This document shows positions 41,221 through 50,042 of a stretch of 64,000 nucleotides of DNA, in pieces. A program made the translations under genes and the position numbers. The DNA is from an uncultured Dehalococcoidia bacterium. Its GTDB lineage: Bacteria; Chloroflexota; Dehalococcoidia; Lucifugimonadales; UBA3495. The DNA lies in contig CATOSK010000006.1 in NCBI GenBank assembly GCA_951812535.1, forward strand, positions 310,001-374,000, given 5' to 3'. The first letter of the stretch is position 1. Every line of letters starts with the position of its first letter. The notes beneath the pieces are model-generated. The model was not told where the DNA came from, ran no database searches, and was given only the letters and a program-made list of their open reading frames with translations.

Positions 41221-42217
41221 GCAGGCGATTTCCCAGGATACCCTGCCGGAAGCGGCTCCGCCTCCGGTTCAATTCGGGTTGCCCGGCCTCGGTCCAGAAG
41301 AAACCGATACGCTGCTTGAGAAGTACAGGCTTTACCTGAGGGGACAGCGCGGGCTCGCCGAGAACAGCGTCAGAATCTACTGCGACGACCTGTACTCCTT
41401 CCGCCAGTACCTGCACCATGACAAGCTGGACTTCAGGGACATGGACCGGGTGATGATCCGCGGCTACCTGGCCTGGCTGGCCACCTCTGCGAAGGGTGGC
41501 CGGGACGGTTATGCCCGGGTCAGCATCACCCGCAAGCTGACGGCCCTCCGTTCGTTCTACCGCTTCCTGGTGCAGGAGGGTTGGTTCAAGTCGAGTCCCA
41601 TTCCCACCGGCCGCACCTTCCAGGTCAAGGTCGAGAAGCCCTTGCCCATCTTCCTGGGGCAACAGGAAATGGCCCGCTTGCTGAACACTCCCGACACTTC
41701 GGACATCTACGGGTTGCGGGACAAGGCCATTCTGGAGGTCCTGTACTCCTGCGGCGTCCGGCTGGCCGAGATACACGGCATTGATCTGGACGACATAAAC
41801 TTCGCCGGCAAGGAAATTCTCGTCCGGGGGAAGGGTTCGAAAGAGCGCTGGGTCCTCTTCGGACAACCCACTGAGGACGCCCTCCAGGAATATCTGCGGG
41901 AGTCCCGCCCCAAGCTCATGGGTAGTCCCACCCAGGCCCTCTTTCTCAACCGCTACGGCCAGCGGCTTTCCCGCCGTTCCTACGAAAATCTCGTCCGGCG
42001 ATATTCCGCCGGGGCGGGCCTGAGGGATGGAGTTCACACCCACACCCTCCGGCATACCTTTGCCAGTCACATGCTGGAAGGGGACGCCGACCTGCGGGTG
42101 ATCCAGGAGTTGCTGGGCCACTCCAGCCCCACGACCACCCAGATCTACACCCACATTACCAAGCAGGAAGCGCGCAACGCCTACCTCAACTGTCACCCGC
42201 TGGCGTCCCGGTCCTGA
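41210..42217 (+). CDS. XerC/XerD-family tyrosine recombinase
   Basis: A 335-residue recombinase, overlapping the topA stop by about 10 bases; start TTG 41210 after AAAAGGAG. An N-terminal extension of about 35 residues precedes the SAM-like domain (LEKYRLYLRGQRGLAENSVR). The catalytic residues lie in YSCGVRLAEIHGIDL (Arg), HTLRHTFASHMLEGD (His, Arg), LGHSSPTTTQIYTH (His and Tyr). The dprA-topA-xer order suggests the XerC/CodV-like role in dimer resolution. A second Xer gene is at 25463. Confidence 0.9.
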   Translation: MATEQAISQDTLPEAAPPPVQFGLPGLGPEETDTLLEKYRLYLRGQRGLAENSVRIYCDDLYSFRQYLHHDKLDFRDMDRVMIRGYLAWLATSAKGGRDGYARVSITRKLTALRSFYRFLVQEGWFKSSPIPTGRTFQVKVEKPLPIFLGQQEMARLLNTPDTSDIYGLRDKAILEVLYSCGVRLAEIHGIDLDDINFAGKEILVRGKGSKERWVLFGQPTEDALQEYLRESRPKLMGSPTQALFLNRYGQRLSRRSYENLVRRYSAGAGLRDGVHTHTLRHTFASHMLEGDADLRVIQELLGHSSPTTTQIYTHITKQEARNAYLNCHPLASRS

Positions 42218-42258
42218 TGGACGCCACCGGGTCCCCAGTTTCGGCGAGTTAACCTCCG

Positions 42259-42708
42259 ATGGCTCGAGTCCTGGTCCTCAACGGGCCGAATATCAACTTC
42301 CTGGGGCGCCGGAACCCGGGTATCTATGGTTCCCGCACGCTGGAAGAAGTAAACCGGGAAGTCCAATCGAAAGCCGACTCCCAGGGGGTCGAACTCTCCT
42401 TCTTTCAGTCCAACAGCGAAGGCGATCTCATCGACCACATCCAGGCCCACTGGGGACAGGTAGACGGCATCATCATCAACCCCGGCGCTTTGACTCACTA
42501 CGGGTATTCGCTGAAGGATGCCCTCATTGACGCGGCCGTCCCGGTCGTTGAGGTCCACCTGGGGAATATTCACGCCCGGGAGGAGTGGCGCCGGCATTCC
42601 GTCATCGCCGATACCGCCGTCGGGCAAATCGCCGGGTTCGGCTGGCGCAGCTACACCGCCGCCGTCGAGGTGATGGCCGGGCTGCTCCGCGACCGGCAAG
42701 AGGCCTGA
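42259..42708 (+). CDS. aroQ: type II 3-dehydroquinate dehydratase
   Basis: A 149-residue dodecameric-type dehydroquinase of the shikimate pathway. VLVLNGPNINFLGRRNPGIY has the catalytic Tyr in GIYG with the flexible Arg nearby. FQSNSEGDLIDHIQ and IIINPGALTHYGYSLKDAL follow. VEVHLGNIHAREEWRRHSVI carries the active-site His and the Arg lid. The start is ATG 42259. It sits between a recombinase and EF-P, an order seen in many bacteria (aroQ-efp). Confidence 0.94.
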   Translation: MARVLVLNGPNINFLGRRNPGIYGSRTLEEVNREVQSKADSQGVELSFFQSNSEGDLIDHIQAHWGQVDGIIINPGALTHYGYSLKDALIDAAVPVVEVHLGNIHAREEWRRHSVIADTAVGQIAGFGWRSYTAAVEVMAGLLRDRQEA

Positions 42709-42841
42709 CCCCTTTCCAGTTGGGCTCGATTCGGTCCCGTGGTGGCGTTCAAGGCGCCGCTTAAAGTACACTACCGGTTGATTGAAGCACATCGAGGTGG
42801 GGCTGTTCCGGCTGGGCCCAACCGACCTGGAGGGGGGCGAA

Positions 42842-43408
42842 ATGAGCATCAACTTTGGCGACCTGAACCGGGGAATGGTTATCGAACTGGACGGCCAGCC
42901 GTGGCAGGTCATGGACTATGAACGCCACAAGATGCAGCAGCGCGCCCCGGTGACCCGCATCAAGATGAAGAACCTCCTCTCCGGCGCCGTCGTCGAAAGG
43001 ACTTTCCAGCGGTACGACACCGGGTTCACGGTGGCCGACATTGACAACCGGCAGACCCAGTACCTGTACACCGACGGCAGCTATTTCTACTTCCTGGACC
43101 AGGAGACCTTCGACCAGTACGACCTGAACCGGGAACAATTGGGCAGTGCGCTGGATTACCTGAAAGAGAACATGATCGTCGAGATGGTGTTCTACAAGGG
43201 TTCTCCCATCAACGTCAACTTCCCGATTCACGTCGAATTGGAAGTGGTCGAGACTCCGCCGGCTTTTCGGGGCGACACCGCCCAGGGCGGCAACAAGCCC
43301 GCCACCCTGGAAACCGGCCTGCGGATAAACGTCCCCATGTTCATCACCCCCGGCACCGTTGTCCGCGTCGACACCAGGAACGGCGAGTACACCGAGCGGG
43401 TCAGCTGA
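42842..43408 (+). CDS. efp: elongation factor P
   Basis: A 188-residue translation factor that relieves stalling at polyproline. Start ATG 42842 has GGGGGGCG upstream; the 20 codons before it are spacer. The sequence SINFGDLNRGMVIELDGQPW begins the KOW-like domain I. Domain I's tip loop reads HKMQQRAPVTRIK, so the modified Lys34 or Arg32 position of other EF-Ps is Q33, flanked by Q32 and R34. Two OB-fold domains follow, ending GLRINVPMFITPGTVVRVDT and RNGEYTERVS. A different or no modification is implied. Confidence 0.95.
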   Translation: MSINFGDLNRGMVIELDGQPWQVMDYERHKMQQRAPVTRIKMKNLLSGAVVERTFQRYDTGFTVADIDNRQTQYLYTDGSYFYFLDQETFDQYDLNREQLGSALDYLKENMIVEMVFYKGSPINVNFPIHVELEVVETPPAFRGDTAQGGNKPATLETGLRINVPMFITPGTVVRVDTRNGEYTERVS

Positions 43409-43411
43409 GCC

Positions 43412-44710
43412 TTGGCTGTCTATACCGTCAGCGAGGTAACCGCCTACCTTCGCCAGTCCCTGGAAGCCGACCCCTTCCTCTCCGACCTGTACGTTCTCGG
43501 CGAGGTTTCCAACCTGCGGGTGTCGGGAGCCGGCCACTCCTACTTCACGCTGAAGGATGGCCAGGCCGTCCTCAATTGCGTCATGTTCAAGGGACAGGCC
43601 GGGGCGGACCTGCTGTCCAACGGCGCTTCGGTCTCAACCCACGGGCGATTCAGCTTCTACGAGCCTCGCGGTTCCACTGACTTCATGGTGGACCTCGCCA
43701 TGCCCGAGGGCGTCGGTGAGCTGGCCCTGGAACTGGAGAGGTTGACCCTGCGCCTGCGGGCGGAGGGACTTTTCGAGGAGTCCCGCAAGCGGCCATTGCC
43801 CGAGTTTCCCGCGGTGGTCGGTGTCGTCACGTCTCCCGCCGGGGCGGTTTTCCACGATATCCAGACCGTCATCCGCCGACGGTACCCGCTGGTGGAACTC
43901 ATCCTCGCTCCCACCCAGGTCCAGGGTGACAGCGCAGCTCCCAACATCGTTTCCGCCATTGAAGGACTGAACAGCAACGGGCGCGCCGACGTGATCATCG
44001 TTGCCCGCGGGGGCGGGTCGCTGGAAGAATTGTGGCCGTTCAATGAGGAACCGGTTGCCCGCGCCATATACGCCAGCGTAATCCCGGTAGTGAGCGCCGT
44101 CGGGCATGAGACCGACCATACCATATCGGATTTGGTCGCCGACGTGCGGGCTCCCACGCCGTCCGCTGCGGCCGAACTGGTGGCGCCGGACCGGGGAGCG
44201 CTGGTCCGTGCGCTCGATGATGCGATGCAGCGTTGCCATTGGTCGTTAGGCCGCCAACTGGCCCGGTCCGGGGAGGGCGTCGCCCATTTTCGGACCCGCC
44301 TCGACGGTGCATTGCCTGATTTGGCAACCTGGCGCCGGCGGATAGACGACCTGGACCGGTCATCCGGTTCCTCCCTCGCCAACCGCCTGAAGATCCAGCG
44401 TCTCGAAGTGTCAGGCCTCGGCGGACAACTTCATGCCCTGGACCCGGCAGCTATCCTGCGCCGCGGTTTTGCGGTGGTGACGGGGCAGGCCGACGGCAGG
44501 GTCGTGACCAGCGTGGCCCACGCCGCTCCCGGAACTGCCCTGTCCGTCACGGTCTCCGACGGAGAATTCCCGGCAGTTGCGGGCACCGGCTTCGAAGGGA
44601 CCGGCAAGGAGAAGGCGCCGTCCGCCGCCGGGTCCCCACCGGTTCCGCAGAAGGGCCGGCGAAAACCCAAGGCCGCTCAATCCCAGCAGACCATGGAACG
44701 TTTGTTATAG
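43412..44710 (+). CDS. xseA: exodeoxyribonuclease VII large subunit
   Basis: A 432-residue XseA. The N-terminal OB domain is VSEVTAYLRQSLEADPFLSD, then LYVLGEVSNLRVSGAGHSYF and TLKDGQAVLNCVMFKGQA. The catalytic domain has PAVVGVVTSPAGAVFHDIQT, IVARGGGSLEELWPFNEEPV and VSAVGHETDHTISDLVADVR, then APTPSAAAELV. The start is TTG 43412, three bases after efp. It is somewhat short in the coiled-coil region. The Ala/Pro/Lys-rich tail is typical. xseB follows after 78 bases. Confidence 0.94.
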   Translation: MAVYTVSEVTAYLRQSLEADPFLSDLYVLGEVSNLRVSGAGHSYFTLKDGQAVLNCVMFKGQAGADLLSNGASVSTHGRFSFYEPRGSTDFMVDLAMPEGVGELALELERLTLRLRAEGLFEESRKRPLPEFPAVVGVVTSPAGAVFHDIQTVIRRRYPLVELILAPTQVQGDSAAPNIVSAIEGLNSNGRADVIIVARGGGSLEELWPFNEEPVARAIYASVIPVVSAVGHETDHTISDLVADVRAPTPSAAAELVAPDRGALVRALDDAMQRCHWSLGRQLARSGEGVAHFRTRLDGALPDLATWRRRIDDLDRSSGSSLANRLKIQRLEVSGLGGQLHALDPAAILRRGFAVVTGQADGRVVTSVAHAAPGTALSVTVSDGEFPAVAGTGFEGTGKEKAPSAAGSPPVPQKGRRKPKAAQSQQTMERLL

Positions 44711-44788
44711 CCGGTTAAGGTTGGCGGCCCTTCCCCCAACGAAACCTCGCCCCCATCCCGCCCCTCTCCGGTAGAGGATATTACGCCG

Positions 44789-45064
44789 ATGACTACCGCG
44801 GACCAACCCGGTTTCGATGACGAAATCGAATCCCTGAGCTTCGAAGACGCCTTTCGCCGCCTGGGCGAAACCGCAGACCGCCTGGAAACGGGGGGCCTGC
44901 CTCTGGCCGACGCCGTCGCCGTGTACGAGCGGGGAATGGCCCTGATGCAATATTGCAACCGGCTCCTCAACGAGACCGAGCTCAGGATAACCCAGTTGCA
45001 GGAAGCATACTCCAGCCCTGATCCTGGCCCGGACCTGGATTGGGACGAGGACCCCGACGAATAA
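44789..45064 (+). CDS. xseB: exodeoxyribonuclease VII small subunit
   Basis: A 91-residue XseB. SFEDAFRRLGETADRLETGG, LPLADAVAVYERGMALMQYC and NRLLNETELRITQL form the three-helix protein. The acidic C-terminus ends DWDEDPDE. The start is ATG 44789. Six XseB bind per XseA in the nuclease. It sits in the same operon as xseA and the following formyltransferase. Confidence 0.93.
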   Translation: MTTADQPGFDDEIESLSFEDAFRRLGETADRLETGGLPLADAVAVYERGMALMQYCNRLLNETELRITQLQEAYSSPDPGPDLDWDEDPDE

Positions 45065-45065
45065 G

Positions 45066-45866
45066 TTGCTGAGAATCGGCTGGTTCAGCACGGGAAGGGG
45101 CCCAGGTTCCCGGGGGTTGCTGGAGTTTGTCCAGACCCATATCCAGGACGGAAAGCTCGACGCCCGCATCCAGTTTGTGTTCAGCAACCGCCAACCCGGC
45201 GAGGCGGAGGGCTCCGACGAATTTTTCGGGTTGGTGCGCCGCTGCGGAATTCCCCTGGTCACCCTGTCTTCCGCGGAATTCCGCCGGACGAGTGGCCGGC
45301 CGTGGTCGGAATTACGGCAAGACTTCGACCGCCGGGTAATCAGCCTGGTTGAACCCTACGAAGTCGATGTGTGCGTTCTCGCAGGGTATATGCTGATCCT
45401 GGGCGGCGAGACGTGCCGCCGCTATCCTTTTCTGAACCTCCACCCGGCCCTTCCCGACGGTCCTGTCGGCACCTGGCAGGAGGTCATCTGGGAGCTGATC
45501 GAGACCCGCGCGCCTCGAACCGGAGCCATGGTCCACCTGGCCACGGAGCAGGTTGACCGGGGGCCGGTGTTGTCATATTGCACCGTGCCGCTGTGGGGCG
45601 GTCCCTTTGATGCTCTGTGGGAAGAAGCGGGCGCGGCGGACCTGTCTGAAGCAAGGAAGGAACAGGGGGAAGAATTTCCCCTGTTCCGGGAGATACGGGC
45701 CGCCGGTTACGCCAGGGAGCCCTACCTGGTCCTGGAGACCCTAAGGGCGGTGGCGGATGGGCTGCTGCCGGGGGCAGCAGCGGATTGGGCCCAATGGGAA
45801 CCGCGATGCCTCGACGATGCGATTGCCTCCGCTATGGAGAACGACGGGTTGACCCGGGCCCGGTGA
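45066..45866 (+). CDS. formyltransferase-family protein (PurN-like)
   Basis: A 266-residue protein with the formyltransferase fold, starting TTG 45066 directly after xseB. IGWFSTGRGPGSRGLLEFVQ opens the Rossmann part. FLNLHPALPDGPVGTWQEV has the catalytic Asn-His of the NxHPxLP motif, and GAMVHLATEQVDRGPVLSYC has the Asp. The protein is longer than PurN (about 200) and differs in the segment after NLHPALP, so the formyl acceptor could differ from GAR. It might serve purine synthesis or a distinct sugar or nucleotide formyl transfer. Confidence 0.8.
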   Translation: MLRIGWFSTGRGPGSRGLLEFVQTHIQDGKLDARIQFVFSNRQPGEAEGSDEFFGLVRRCGIPLVTLSSAEFRRTSGRPWSELRQDFDRRVISLVEPYEVDVCVLAGYMLILGGETCRRYPFLNLHPALPDGPVGTWQEVIWELIETRAPRTGAMVHLATEQVDRGPVLSYCTVPLWGGPFDALWEEAGAADLSEARKEQGEEFPLFREIRAAGYAREPYLVLETLRAVADGLLPGAAADWAQWEPRCLDDAIASAMENDGLTRAR

Positions 45867-45870
45867 GGGA

Positions 45871-47163
45871 CTAGGCCGACTTTTGCATTGCCGGCGTGTC
45901 GGGCAGCCTGAAACGCTGTCCGCTCTCAGTGACCAACTCCGGTGAAGCGATGCCCTCAATGGCCGCCCGGTCCACGACGCACTCCACGACAGCCTCCAGC
46001 GACGGAAGCTCGTACATCACGTCCATCAACGCCTCCTCCACCACGTAACGCAGGCACCTGGCCCCGGTCTGATGGACCAGCGCCTTCTCCGCGGCGGCTT
46101 CCAGGGCGTCCTGGGTGAAGGTAAGCTCCACGCCGTCGTAGGTGAAAAGGTGTTGGTACTGCTTAACTATGGCGTTCCTGGGTTCAACCAGGACCCGGAT
46201 CAAGTCCTCGCGGTCGAGGGGCTCCAGGCATGTGACCACCGGCAGCCGCCCGACCATCTCGGGAATGAACCCGAACTCCAGGAGGTCCTCCGGGGTCACG
46301 TAATTCACCGCGTTGCCCTCCGGCCCAGTCCGGTAGCGGGAGCCGGACAAAAAGCCCATCTGGGACCCGGTGTAGGCAATCCTTCGCGAGACAATCTCCT
46401 CCAGCCCATCAAAGGCGCCGCCGCAGATGAACAGGATATTCCTGGTGTCGATCTGCAGGAATTCCTGGTGGGGGTGCTTCCGCCCGCCCTGCGGGGGAAC
46501 GTTGGCCATGCACCCCTCGATGATCTTCAGCAGTTCCTGCTGTACGCCTTCTCCGGAAACGTCCCGGGTGATTGACCGGTTGACGCCCTCTTTCCGGGCA
46601 ATCTTGTCCAGTTCGTCGATGTAGATGATGCCCCGCTCCGCCTTGGCAATATCCCAGTCGGCGGCCTGGATCAAGCGGAGCAGGATATTCTCGACGTCCT
46701 CGCCAACGTAGCCCGACTCGGTGAGAGAAGTGGCGTCGCATACCGCGAATGGCACGGCGAGAGTGCGGGCCAGCGTCTCCGCGAGCATCGTCTTGCCGCA
46801 GCCCGTTGGTCCGATCAGCAGTATGTTGGCTTTCTGGAGCTCGACGCCCGAGGCGCTGGACCCGTTGAGCACGCGCTTGAAGTGGTTGTAAACGGCGACG
46901 CTGAGGGTCTTCTTGGCCTTTTCCTGCCCGACCACGTACTCGTCCAGGCTGGCATAGATGGCCCGGGGAACCAGGGGCTTTTCGGCGTCCTTTCTCGGTT
47001 TGGCGGAGGGCTGCTCCGATTCGACCAACTGCCCCAGGACCCGGATGCACTCGTAGCATACCGTGGCTTGCCCTCGTCCAGCGACCACCAGGTTGGAGCG
47101 GGGCTGCGGCTTTCCGCAAAATGAGCAGTGGGAAGCTCTGGAACTGCTTCGGGTGCTGGTCAT
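45871..47163 (-). CDS. clpX: ATP-dependent Clp protease ATP-binding subunit ClpX
   Basis: A 430-residue AAA+ unfoldase that feeds ClpP. The zinc-binding domain has C13, C16, C36 and C39 ([16 protein letters not shown]). Walker A is GPTGCGKT at 118-125, the pore-1 loop is GYVGED, Walker B is [11 protein letters not shown], and sensor and arginine segments are in [15 protein letters not shown]-terminal domain follows. The minus-strand order is tig, clpP, clpX. The end is four bases from a convergent gene, with no terminator between them. Confidence 0.96.
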   Translation of the reverse strand: MTSTRSSSRASHCSFCGKPQPRSNLVVAGRGQATVCYECIRVLGQLVESEQPSAKPRKDAEKPLVPRAIYASLDEYVVGQEKAKKTLSVAVYNHFKRVLNGSSASGVELQKANILLIGPTGCGKTMLAETLARTLAVPFAVCDATSLTESGYVGEDVENILLRLIQAADWDIAKAERGIIYIDELDKIARKEGVNRSITRDVSGEGVQQELLKIIEGCMANVPPQGGRKHPHQEFLQIDTRNILFICGGAFDGLEEIVSRRIAYTGSQMGFLSGSRYRTGPEGNAVNYVTPEDLLEFGFIPEMVGRLPVVTCLEPLDREDLIRVLVEPRNAIVKQYQHLFTYDGVELTFTQDALEAAAEKALVHQTGARCLRYVVEEALMDVMYELPSLEAVVECVVDRAAIEGIASPELVTESGQRFRLPDTPAMQKSA

Positions 47164-47199
47164 GTCATGCCGCGGCAGCGCAGTCCCGGAAGGATGCTG

Positions 47200-47859
47200 C
47201 TATTCGGCGGCGTCCCCGTTGCGGCCCCTGAGAATCTCATCGACCAGGCCGTACTCCACCGCCTCCCCAGGCGTCATGTAGAAGTCCCGGTCCGAGTCCT
47301 GGATGATCTTCTCCAGCGTCTGCCCGGTGTTGTCGGCCAGAATGTTCTGCAGCCGGTCCTGCAGCCGGTTCATCTCCCGGTACTGGATGCCGACGTCGGC
47401 GGTCGCGCCCTGGGTCCCGCCCTGGGCCTGGTGCATGTGGAGCGTGGAGTTGGGCAGGCAATAGCGCTTGCTCTTGGTGCCGCCCGACAGGAGGACCGTG
47501 GCCATGCTCGCCGCCGTTCCCAGGCAGATGGTGGAGATATCGCAGTTGACCAACTGCATCGTGTCGTAAATTGCCATTCCAGCGTAGATGGACCCGCCCG
47601 GGCTGTTGATATAGACGTTTATGTCCTTGTCCGGGTCTTCCCTTTCCAGGTACAGCAGCTGGGCGATTATCGTGTTAGCCACCTGGTCCATGATGGGCGT
47701 TCCCAGGAAGATGATCCGCTCCCGCAGCAGCAGGGAGTAGATGTCGAAGGCCCGCTCCCCCCTGGGACTGGTCTCGATGACCATGGGGATGATGTTGCTG
47801 GGAGTCGTCAGTGGGGAACCCGGAACAACCAACGGCGAATCGAAGGGGTTGTTCAACAT
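47200..47859 (-). CDS. clpP: ATP-dependent Clp protease proteolytic subunit
   Basis: A 219-residue ClpP peptidase, forming the barrel partnered by ClpX. The catalytic Ser is S118 in GTAASMA and the His is H143 in LHMHQAQGG; the Asp follows near 190. Hydrophobic IGF-loop docking surfaces are expected, but not proven here. An N-terminal propeptide-like stretch precedes RERIIFLG. Length and motifs are standard. It lies 36 bases before clpX in the same operon. Confidence 0.96.
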   Translation of the reverse strand: MLNNPFDSPLVVPGSPLTTPSNIIPMVIETSPRGERAFDIYSLLLRERIIFLGTPIMDQVANTIIAQLLYLEREDPDKDINVYINSPGGSIYAGMAIYDTMQLVNCDISTICLGTAASMATVLLSGGTKSKRYCLPNSTLHMHQAQGGTQGATADVGIQYREMNRLQDRLQNILADNTGQTLEKIIQDSDRDFYMTPGEAVEYGLVDEILRGRNGDAAE

Positions 47860-47920
47860 CGAAAAATGCTCCTTAGTAGAATGTCTTTCCTGTTATCGTT
47901 TTCCTTAGGTGGTCGAGGCT

Positions 47921-49342
47921 TTACGGGGACGGAGTTTCCGGCTGCTCTTCAGCGGGTTGTTCCGGTGTAATTTCGCTGGCGGCTTCTTCCCCGGATTCAG
48001 CGCTGCCGGATGGTGCGGCGCCGTCATCCGTGCTTTCCACCGCCTCCGTGGAATCCCCTCCGCTTCCTGCCCGCGCGATTTCCACCAGCCGCGAGATAAT
48101 TTTCTGGTTCAGCATGGAAGAACGAATGTTGTCCCGCACGGCTTCCGACGCAAACGCCCGGCGAAGTTGTTCCACCGACTCTCCGGCCGTCTCCAGCCGG
48201 GATTCGATCTCGGATTCCAGGTCCTCGTCCGAAACCTCGATTTCCTCTACCTGGGACAGCTTGCGCATCACCAGGTAACGGGTGAGCCTGTCGTTGGCGT
48301 TGGGGCGCAATTCGTCGAGGAACTCCTCCTCGGTTTTGCCGATGAACCGCAGGTAGGTGTTCATATCGAGGCGTTGGTTCTGGAGCATCTGCTCCCGCTC
48401 CCGCTGCATACTGTCCAGCTCGCGGCGGAACAGGGTCTCCGAAGCCTCCACTCGGGCCAGGCTGACCAGTTCGTCCAGGCTCTTGATTTCCAGTTCGCGG
48501 GCCGCCTCGGCCTCGGATTCTTCCGTCAAACGGCTTCGGACGTGCTCCAGGAGCGCATCGTAGGTCTCAAACCCTTCCCCGACGCCCTTGGCGAACTCGT
48601 CGTCCAGTTCAGGAAGGTTTTTTTCCTTGACCGACAGCACTTCCACGTGAAACTCGCAGTCCTTGCCGGCGAACTGGGGGCGGGGATAGTCATCGGGAAT
48701 CGTGAGGGTAAAGTCCTTGCTTTCCTCCTCGGTCATGTTTTCCAGGTGCTGCGCGAATCCGGGAAAGGGGAGGACGTTCGCTTCCTGGGGCACGTAGTCG
48801 ACGGCTTCGTCGTCCACCACCTGTTCCCCGTCGATGGTCCCCTGAACGTCCAAGTTCAGCAGGTCTCCGTACTGGACCGCCCGGTCGGCCGGTTCCCACG
48901 GGGCCGCTTCCTGCTGCAGGCGCTCGATGATCTCATCCACCTGCTCGTCGGTGATCTCCACCGGATTCTCTTCGACTCGTATGCTTTGGTAGTCTCCCAG
49001 GTCCACAACCGGTTCCAGGGGGACTACGGCCTTGAAGGAAAAAGGCTCGAGATCGTTCAGTTCGATCTCCGGCTCCACGAAGGCCTGCAGCCCCTCGTCC
49101 CGCAACACCTGGTCCAGGGTTTCGGGAATCATGAATTCCAGGGCTTCCTGGAGCAAAGCCGTCCTGCCCACGAAGCTCTCTACAATGGATCTGGGGGCCT
49201 TCCCCCGGCGGAACCCGGGAATCGACATCCTGCCCACCGACCGCCGGTAGGAACGGTCAATGAACGGGTCCTCATCCTGGGAGTCCATTTCGATAGTGAG
49301 GGTGACTTCTATGGTAGTGGCCGATTCTCTGGTAACCTTCAC
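47921..49342 (-). CDS. tig: trigger factor
   Basis: A 473-residue ribosome-associated chaperone and prolyl isomerase. VKVTRESATTIEVTLTIEM begins the ribosome-binding domain, and GFRRGKAPRSIVESFVG is the ribosome-contact signature near 50-66. The FKBP-like domain spans about 145-235 (QYGDLLNLDVQGTIDGEQVV). A long helical C-terminal domain and an acidic Ser/Pro/Glu tail (EQPAEEQPETPSP) end the protein. GTG 49342, eight bases after GGAG, is preferred to the longer frame from 49408, whose extra residues do not fit the family. It is the first gene of tig-clpP-clpX. Confidence 0.93.
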   Translation of the reverse strand: MKVTRESATTIEVTLTIEMDSQDEDPFIDRSYRRSVGRMSIPGFRRGKAPRSIVESFVGRTALLQEALEFMIPETLDQVLRDEGLQAFVEPEIELNDLEPFSFKAVVPLEPVVDLGDYQSIRVEENPVEITDEQVDEIIERLQQEAAPWEPADRAVQYGDLLNLDVQGTIDGEQVVDDEAVDYVPQEANVLPFPGFAQHLENMTEEESKDFTLTIPDDYPRPQFAGKDCEFHVEVLSVKEKNLPELDDEFAKGVGEGFETYDALLEHVRSRLTEESEAEAARELEIKSLDELVSLARVEASETLFRRELDSMQREREQMLQNQRLDMNTYLRFIGKTEEEFLDELRPNANDRLTRYLVMRKLSQVEEIEVSDEDLESEIESRLETAGESVEQLRRAFASEAVRDNIRSSMLNQKIISRLVEIARAGSGGDSTEAVESTDDGAAPSGSAESGEEAASEITPEQPAEEQPETPSP

Positions 49343-49421
49343 CAACAATTCTCCGGGAGCATCACAGCAGTACCCACTCGACACAACCGCTACGGCGGAT
49401 TTGCTCAAGTGGGATGCCGAA

Positions 49422-49448
49422 ATTATAGCATAAACGCCTTTCCGTCAA
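49422..49448 (-). promoter_or_regulatory. promoter of tig-clpP-clpX
   Basis: On the minus strand, TTGACG (49448-49443) and TATAAT (49427-49422) are separated by 15 bases. The upstream TGC makes a perfect extended -10, TGCTATAAT. Confidence 0.7.
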
Positions 49449-49630
49449 CAGTTTGGATAGACCTCCCCGCACGTTGGGGAAGGTATGCAGCCTGTCCCCG
49501 GAGGCGCGTCCCTCCTTCCGGTTCCTCCGCCCTCCTGGCGCCTGGTCCACTCCTACGGCTCCGCGGGGAATGGCCCAACCGGGGATGTTGTCACTTTCTA
49601 AAACATCTCTAAAAACGTAAAAAAGTCTCG

Positions 49631-49659
49631 TTGACACCCGAAAGGCCGGATTGATAACT
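49631..49659 (+). promoter_or_regulatory. promoter upstream of rsmH
   Basis: TTGACA (49631-49636), 17 bases, ATAACT (49654-49659). Confidence 0.6.
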
Positions 49660-50042
49660 TGCCTTTGTGGATTGTGTGGTGGGGTTTGTGTGGCAAGACC
49701 TCCGGGTCACTCCCGCTCGATTGCCGGCCTGGCTGAGTCCAAAACTCAGCACTGCGCCGGTCTGCATCGGCCAACCTTCGCCCCGCGGAGGGCAACCGAA
49801 CCGATTCTTAACCGGGGCCGTCCCCTGGCGGCGTCATGGACAGTGGGGTCCGTAGAGAAACCCTGTCGTGCCGCCCGGGTAGTGCTTTTCAGCGTTTCCT
49901 TCGGCTCCCGGTCTCCAGCGTGTTGAGAGTGAGGTCCTGATTCGAAGGCATGGTGTCTCTTGCGGCAATCGCCCAACGGCATTACGGGTCTGAACAATCC
50001 GGTACCGGCCGGCCTGTCCGGAGCCTCCAACCGGAGGCCCCG

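Larger units (their letters stand above)
49343..50042. other. divergent region between tig and rsmH with a long rsmH leader
   Basis: Apart from the two promoters nothing coding is supported. If transcription starts near 49666, rsmH has a leader of about 375 bases containing CTGAG/CTCAG (49732-49748), GCCGGTCTGCATCGGC (49758-49773) and GGGGCCGTCCCC (49814-49825) hairpins. No known cis-regulatory family was recognised. Confidence 0.45.
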
